Assembly (NCBI GenBank): GCA_021397835.1
Contig: JAJFZO010000889.1
Span: 4,092,001-4,156,000, forward strand
From: Moringa oleifera
Lineage: Eukaryota; Streptophyta; Magnoliopsida; Brassicales; Moringaceae
Length of the DNA stretch: 64,000 bases
Reading direction: 5' to 3'
Shown here piece by piece: positions 58,451 through 64,000 of the stretch (the first letter of the stretch is position 1; each line of letters starts with the position of its first letter). The translations under genes and the position numbers were made by a program. Under the pieces are notes generated by a model, which saw only the letters and a list, made by a program, of their open reading frames with translations, was not told where the DNA came from and made no database searches.

Positions 58451-59533
58451 TCACCGCACGCTCATCCAACTTTCAGAAACTGACCAGTCCGGTGGTTGAT
58501 TAGTCACCAGCGGTCTGAGTCTTTCTTGCGGTGAAGAAACCCACTGAGACAATGATGACTCGGAATCATTTATGGGCAAAGGAGAAGTGCAAGAAACAGA
58601 ACCTCTAACTGATGATTGAACTGAAATCCAGTCGGGGAAATCAAAAGGACTTCTTGGTGAGGTTGAGACTTCTTCGTGGCAACTCAAAGGAACAGTGTCA
58701 TCGTCTTGGTGATCGTTTTCTTCATGGTCATGATCGGCGGCCAAGAATGGATGACCCATCAGCATCTCCGCCGTCCATCTCGCCTTGGGATCCCTGACGA
58801 AGCACTTGCTTAGGAAATCTTTTCCTTCGTCGGACAATTCTTCAGGGATTATCGGCAATTCATCTCCGACCCCAATTCGGATTATCAGTGCCGTGATATT
58901 GGAACCGGCTTTGAAATTCCATGCCGGCTTTGCAGTCGCCATCTCTACAACAGCGCATCCAAGCGCCCATATATCAGCCGGTGAATCATACTCGTTGTCG
59001 TTAACTGATTCCGGCGCCATATACAAAGGAGTTCCTCTAAACTCGACCTTTTTCTCTTCTTCTTGCCCCGTTTTCTTCGCGAGCCCAAAGTCGGCAATCT
59101 TGATCTCACCATCTTCGAACATTAGAATATTGTGGAGCTTTATGTCGCAGTGAGCGAACCCTTTTGCGTGAATATGAGACAGTCCTTTCAGTATCGACTT
59201 CGTGTACCGACGAACATCGGATTCCGGCAACCCGCCACCGGATTTCTTGATCAGATTGGCCAAACTGCCGACCGAAGCGTACTCCAAGAACAGATTGTAC
59301 AACTTCTCTCCGTTCTCAACAGTCTGATCATGGCCAAAGCACTGTATGATTTGCGGGCAAACTCCAAGCTGGTCCAGCACTTCTTCCTCGTTCTTGAGCA
59401 AACCAGCGTCGACAATATCAGATGATTTCACGGCCATCAATGGAGGAAACCCATCACAATCTTTTCTCGGTATCGCCAAACTGACGGTCGAAAAGCTTCC
59501 GTAACCGATCGTATCTCCTCGAACCCACTCCAT
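58451..59533 (-). CDS. MAPKKK19/20/21-like (MEKK-type) protein kinase, intronless
   Basis: Ser/Thr kinase expected to act at the top of a MAP kinase module. One frame encodes 360 aa with no intron, as in the MAPKKK13-21 group. The kinase domain fills residues 3-265: G-loop GYGSFSTVSLA, catalytic Lys36, catalytic loop HCDIKLHNIL (Asp130, Lys132, Asn135), DFG at 148-150 and GTPLYMAPE at 168-175. The Cys before the catalytic Asp makes it a non-RD kinase, which is normal for this subgroup. The C-terminal 95 residues are Asp/His- and Ser-rich, with no known domain, ending in a VSSPQERLRPLVTNQPPDWS-like segment seen in relatives. It starts MEWVRGDTIG, the usual beginning of these proteins. ABRE-like sites upstream suggest ABA or stress control. 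Confidence 0.93.
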   Translation of the reverse strand: MEWVRGDTIGYGSFSTVSLAIPRKDCDGFPPLMAVKSSDIVDAGLLKNEEEVLDQLGVCPQIIQCFGHDQTVENGEKLYNLFLEYASVGSLANLIKKSGGGLPESDVRRYTKSILKGLSHIHAKGFAHCDIKLHNILMFEDGEIKIADFGLAKKTGQEEEKKVEFRGTPLYMAPESVNDNEYDSPADIWALGCAVVEMATAKPAWNFKAGSNITALIIRIGVGDELPIIPEELSDEGKDFLSKCFVRDPKARWTAEMLMGHPFLAADHDHEENDHQDDDTVPLSCHEEVSTSPRSPFDFPDWISVQSSVRGSVSCTSPLPINDSESSLSQWVSSPQERLRPLVTNQPPDWSVSESWMSVR

Positions 59534-59737
59534 GGGAACAAACTTTGCTTGAGAACTTTGATTATTTCTCTCACCTGGGTCTTCCTCTTCACGAATTCTC
59601 CAGCTTTATAACGCAGCAAAACGAGTTCTTGAGAGTTTCCTCTTCCTAAATGGTCTCTGTTTCCTTGGTGGGAAAGGAAGAAACTGAAAACAGAGTAACG
59701 CGGCTCACAGGCACATCTCCTTTGGCGGAAATCTCCT

Positions 59738-59750
59738 TATATATATATAC
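59738..59750 (-). promoter_or_regulatory. TATA box of the MAPKKK gene
   Basis: On the minus strand this reads GTATATATATATA, about 205 bp before the start codon at 59533, a normal spacing for a leader of about 170 nt. Confidence 0.6.
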
Positions 59751-59823
59751 AAAAGATTTATCGCCTTATTTATTTATTTGTTTATTTATTCTCAAGTGTT
59801 ATAAAAATTTCTAATAATTAATG

Positions 59824-59909
59824 CACGTGATAGGCAACTAAGGCGAGGATATTTTTCGCTGTTCTCAAAAATAGACAATTTTCCTTTTTTTTATCAAACA
59901 AAACGTGGC
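59824..59909. promoter_or_regulatory. Two ABRE/G-box cores upstream of the MAPKKK gene
   Basis: CACGTG at 59824-59829 and ACGTGGC at 59903-59909 (GCCACGT on the gene strand) lie 290-380 bp upstream of the start codon. Pairs of ABREs are the classic arrangement for bZIP (ABF/AREB) binding and ABA induction. Confidence 0.5.
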
Positions 59910-62900
59910 ATGATAATTTCGCATGGTGGGTCCCACAGATATTTACACAGCCGCACCCAGATGGCATAGGCATGGCTTGGAACAGTGAGCCTGGATTCAC
60001 TGAACTTCCTCTTCTCCAATGTCCCATGAGGCATGGGACGCTTTTCTTAAATTGGGGTAGAAGCATGATCAAAAGTTTAAATCTTTTCTTTAATTACATG
60101 GTTTAATATCCAAATCTCACACTACCCAGAAATCAATTTATTAATTAATTAACAAAATTGGCACAATTACACAGTTCATACTATAAGGCATTAAAATATT
60201 AATTATAGTTGATTAACCATACATTTAAATTTTAAGATAATATCATCTACTCAAAGAATTTTAATGGTTGAACGAGCCTATCAAGTGATCTTCAACATCA
60301 TAAATAAATCATTAATATTATGGATTCAAAAGCTTACAATAAGTCTATCTCTATCACTAAAAATACTAAATCGATCAAAAAATAAATAAAAGATAAGATG
60401 ATAACTCAAAAACCAAGGAATTTATAAATTGACAGAAGTCTTAAAAGACAAAAATACAGTTAAAATGATTGAGTTTTGAAGCATACAAAAGTACCAGTAA
60501 TTATGGAAAATCAATTACCTTTTGAAATCTCAAAGCCAGAAAATATGGACAAATAATATAAAAAAAATCAAAACAGTAAAAAATTGAAGCCTCAAAGTTC
60601 TTTTTTTTTTATAAAAAAATTGTGTGCCCTTACTTAATATGCACAATGAAAAGAGAGTGGGTATCTGGTCAAAAGAGGAATCTAATGCAAGCCCAAGTTG
60701 GAAACCTTTTACCCACAAAGTTAGAAACTTGAAAGTGAGACTTTACAAAACGTGTGATTGAGGAAACAGAGAGAAAATCATTTCCATTATGTTTCTTTGT
60801 CAAAGTAAATATTTTTATTACAATTTGTCAACTTAAAAGAATTGAAATATAATCAACTTGTGTATGCCTAACTCTCTTTATGGGCAATTTAATTTATGAG
60901 CCCTAAGCACATGTGAAGGATTGTCCCTTACAGGAACACCCAGAAAATACTATGTGGCTGTCGCTGGACACAAAATCTCCGAAACCGTGTCTCATGTGCG
61001 GTTAACAATTTCCATCACTTGACAGCCCCCCTGCCTGTCTCCTTGATTTTGATTCTCTACAGGAAGAAAACGCAGAATTCGATGGTTCTGTCAATTGGGA
61101 CATCTCATCAATCATCTGGTGGGTTATAATATTGCCTGCTCTGTCAAGATATTTTTGCTTAACCAGCTCACATCGTATGGGCAAGTGAAAAGAAAAGAAG
61201 AAACGGGTTGATACGTATTCTGTAACATAAAACATTTCTTCCTGCTTTCAATGGCAAATCCATTGAAATGGCATCAGAAAACAATCAGTTCCCAACAAGC
61301 TTGCATGACATAAAACTGTATTTTTCGATATTCAGTGCACCCACTTGCGTTTCTTCCCTCATCAATCCGTAACCAGCCGTTCATTCACTACGTGATAATA
61401 ATAAATAAAAACAGTAAGCAGTAACATCACCGTCATCGAGGCTAGCTAGAGAGAGGGGGGGGGGAGGTCTGGTTTTCTGCAAAGTAGGGCCGTCACATGG
61501 TGGCACGTTCCTCGTAAGGATTGCTTTGCAGCAGTACCAGTTGCGTTGATATTGGCACCACGTTTTCAGTGCTAGGAACCCAATCATGTGTTTAGCCTTT
61601 CCTCCTTTTGTTTACTACACGATTCCCGCTTTCCTTCTACTTTTCTTTAATCAAAATTTGGCCTTTTCACAGCCGCAACAGCACAGGAGCCTGAACGTTT
61701 TGTTCAGTTAAGTTCCGAATACCAAAGCTTGACATCCCCTCACGTGCCCCTGACCCTTATCTTTTCCACAGCGCCTGTTTGGCTATGCGGAAAAGGCACA
61801 CTCCATCAACCCATAAATCTAAAGAATCGATCCAAACGAGCCAGAAAGTGTGTGGGGTAGATCGTGACCGAAAGTGCAAGTGGGAGTAAATGCTTGATTA
61901 CAGGAAGGTGCGTTGAAACAATATTGAATAATTAATCTGGTCCTGTTTCTGTACATAAAGTTTGGCAATTTCTTTGGGCAAAGTATCAGAGACAGATGCA
62001 TTGTATGTTGCTTTGTACTCATCAGGTAAGTCTCCCTGAATCTGAGGCAACTGTATCCCTAACCATAATGGCCAATTCGTCTAAGTCACTTGATCTGACA
62101 CTTTTCTACATCTCAGTTTCTTTTCAAATTAACCCAAAACCCAAATCAAGAATCTAACTTTAGCTGTAAAAGCTCAGTTGTACCCATCAAATCATAGATG
62201 TTACCATGAACGATTGTTGAGGGATGGGACAGTTTATCATGAGGAAGATACAATTGATGTCCATCGATGGAGGAAGCGATGATTTGGTGAAAATCCATTA
62301 ATAATGACAAATCGGCACGTGAATTTCGCCACCATCACGGAACAAGATATCTGCATGGACTGATTGACTTCATAATAAAACTGACTGTAGATTCTCATGT
62401 ATACAAAATAAACAAAGAAGAGTCAACAAAAATCATGGCTGGCCGTCAAAACATCAAATTTATCCGAGGGGAGGAGAAAGCGCAAAACTTTGTCGGTTCG
62501 TGCACTAGCCCCCACTTACCCACGTGAGCTCAAGATACGCTGAACCCTTCCTGATGCCGACGACGACGGTGGATTATAATAGTCACCGTGATGTAGGGTC
62601 AGCGCCGGAGTAATAGAAATGTGTTGACATCATGCAGCGTGGCTGAAGTGGGTCCAGGTCTGGCTTGGAAGAGGTAGTTCAAAGTGAGGCTGCCACGCTT
62701 GATGTTGACCGGTGGAGATATAGGTGCCGGTGATTTTGCTCTACACCGAATGCAAATTGTTTGGGTCGGCGTTTGTGTATGATTGGTGGGTCTTGGCCAT
62801 TTGGAATTATTGTTTGGCATAATCGCTCGATGGGTCCCGAAATCCCATTAGGATCCACATGAATAGATCTTCAGCTCCCACTTTCAGATCTGTTATGTAA

Positions 62901-64000
62901 TATATGACGTCGTATTTGTTCATAAAGGCCGAGCCTTTGAATGAGGAAATTGAAAGGAAAAGATGAGAAAAGAAAAAGACAAATGAATGATTGTAGCAAT
63001 TGGCATACCAGAAAGAAGAGAGCAAGTTCACATTCGGGCACGTTTAAAAGGTCAGAAGACTGTTCACAGCAGCCACCAGCCACGCTAAGGGTCAGCAAGG
63101 CGGTCGTAACACAACGCCACTTTTAATCTTTCTAGGATTCCAACATTTCTTCCCATTTCTAGGCTCCGAAGAGAACTCTCCAAGTTGACTCACCAAATTG
63201 GGGGTTTGATCATTAGGAAAAATTGATGGAAAAGACTGGCAAGTGGCAATGAAATTGGAAAAAAAAAACCCAATTGGGAAAGTGGGTATTGACTGTTTTT
63301 ATGAATTGACAGTAAGAGTCTAAGAGATAGATTTAACAATTGATGTGACATTAATCATTCACATAATTAAGTGCTTAATTCATTAAAAATTAATCACCCT
63401 ATGGTTTCCTAAAAAAAAATGTTTGCATTATTAAGGGTGTAGGTTCCATGTTGGCGTCAGCTTATTAGTACAATTGAACCCAAAAAGGGGCCATAATGTG
63501 ATACAACAATCAAGATCTCCTACCCTTTTTTTGGATTCCTTTAAATGATGAAAATCAACTCCCAACAACTATATTGTAGATTTAAAACTAAAGAAATGCA
63601 ACAAACAAGAAATTTACCTATAGCCAAAGAAGAAGGAAAGTCAATATCAAGCATCCACATTGCTCAATGTGTACCATAGGTTTCCAATTTCTCCACCAAA
63701 ATTAGAACTTTAACCAAATATATCATTTGGGTTTGTCGCCTGTTCATTTAATTAATTGTTTGTTTGTTAATTAAGGAGCTTTTTAGGTTTGTTGAGGAGA
63801 TTGATAAATTTTGGTGAAGTCATAGACTTCTGTAATTCAATATTGAAAGTCAGGTTATCAGTGCTTTTTCTTTTTATTTTTTATTTTTGGACAATTTGGT
63901 CACGGTGTGAAGATGATGTCTCCAATGAGACAATAAAATGTCGTATTTAGTTGATATTATAGCAAAGGCAAACGTATTTATTTTTTAAAATTTTCATATT
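59910..64000. other. Right-end region with no supported gene
   Basis: Beyond the MAPKKK promoter I see no frame with a known domain, no splice-consistent exon chain and no RNA gene. Features are AT-rich spacer (60060-60600), poly-T at 60601-60611, a G run near 61457 and scattered G-box words such as CACGTG at 61742 and near 62521. The part at 62400-63120 is more GC-balanced and could be the promoter of a gene outside the window. Confidence 0.5.

Noticed and set aside
1..64000. CRISPR array, phage, integrated virus, biosynthetic cluster or other exotic system
   Set aside because: No regularly spaced repeats, integrase, reverse transcriptase or gag/pol-like frames, and no cluster of enzymes from one pathway; the gene content is ordinary conserved plant genes.

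Overview
The window is nuclear DNA from a flowering plant, almost certainly a woody or otherwise non-Brassicaceae eudicot. The evidence is GT-AG introns that are T-rich on the coding strand, AT-rich spacers, and plant-only families (SPATULA-type bHLH, SBT1 subtilase, plant MAPKKK, LEA_2). There are no bacterial, organellar or viral genes, no CRISPR array, and no tRNA or rRNA gene that I can support. Nine protein-coding genes were resolved to exon level by matching splice sites and reading phase by hand.

Layout from left to right: (1) RING-H2 E3 ligase of the MBR/RHG1A type, + strand, with a 5.5 kb intron in its 5' UTR; (2) SPATULA/ALCATRAZ bHLH factor, +, 8 coding exons; (3) nicotinate phosphoribosyltransferase, +, 15 exons, 559 aa; (4) DNA polymerase alpha catalytic subunit, -, 30 exons, 1552 aa, meeting gene 3 tail to tail with only 200 bp between stop codons; (5) membrane-anchored receptor-like Ser/Thr kinase, +, 7 exons; (6) secreted PI-PLC X-domain protein with a probable GPI signal, -, 8 exons; (7) intronless subtilisin-like protease of the SBT1.9 type, +; (8) LEA_2 single-pass membrane protein, +, 3 exons; (9) intronless MAPKKK19/20/21-like kinase, -. 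The last 4.4 kb holds no gene that I can see.

The genes do not form a pathway. What links them is ancestry. From memory of the Arabidopsis map, the set RING, ALC, ICU2 (POLA), PLC-X, SBT1.9 and MAPKKK19 lies together near At5g67080-67130, while SPT, NAPRT1, PLC-X and MAPKKK21 lie together near At4g36930-36950. This window carries both sets interleaved in one place, which looks like the unfractionated ancestral block. Promoter motifs fit the jobs of the genes: two E2F-type sites sit just upstream of the polymerase, and two ABRE/G-box cores sit upstream of the MAPKKK.

I found no convincing undescribed system. The best second-look items are the ancestral block, the polymerase promoter, the overlapping 3' ends of genes 3 and 4, an upstream ORF and NAGNAG acceptors in the SPATULA gene, and the very long leader intron of gene 1.
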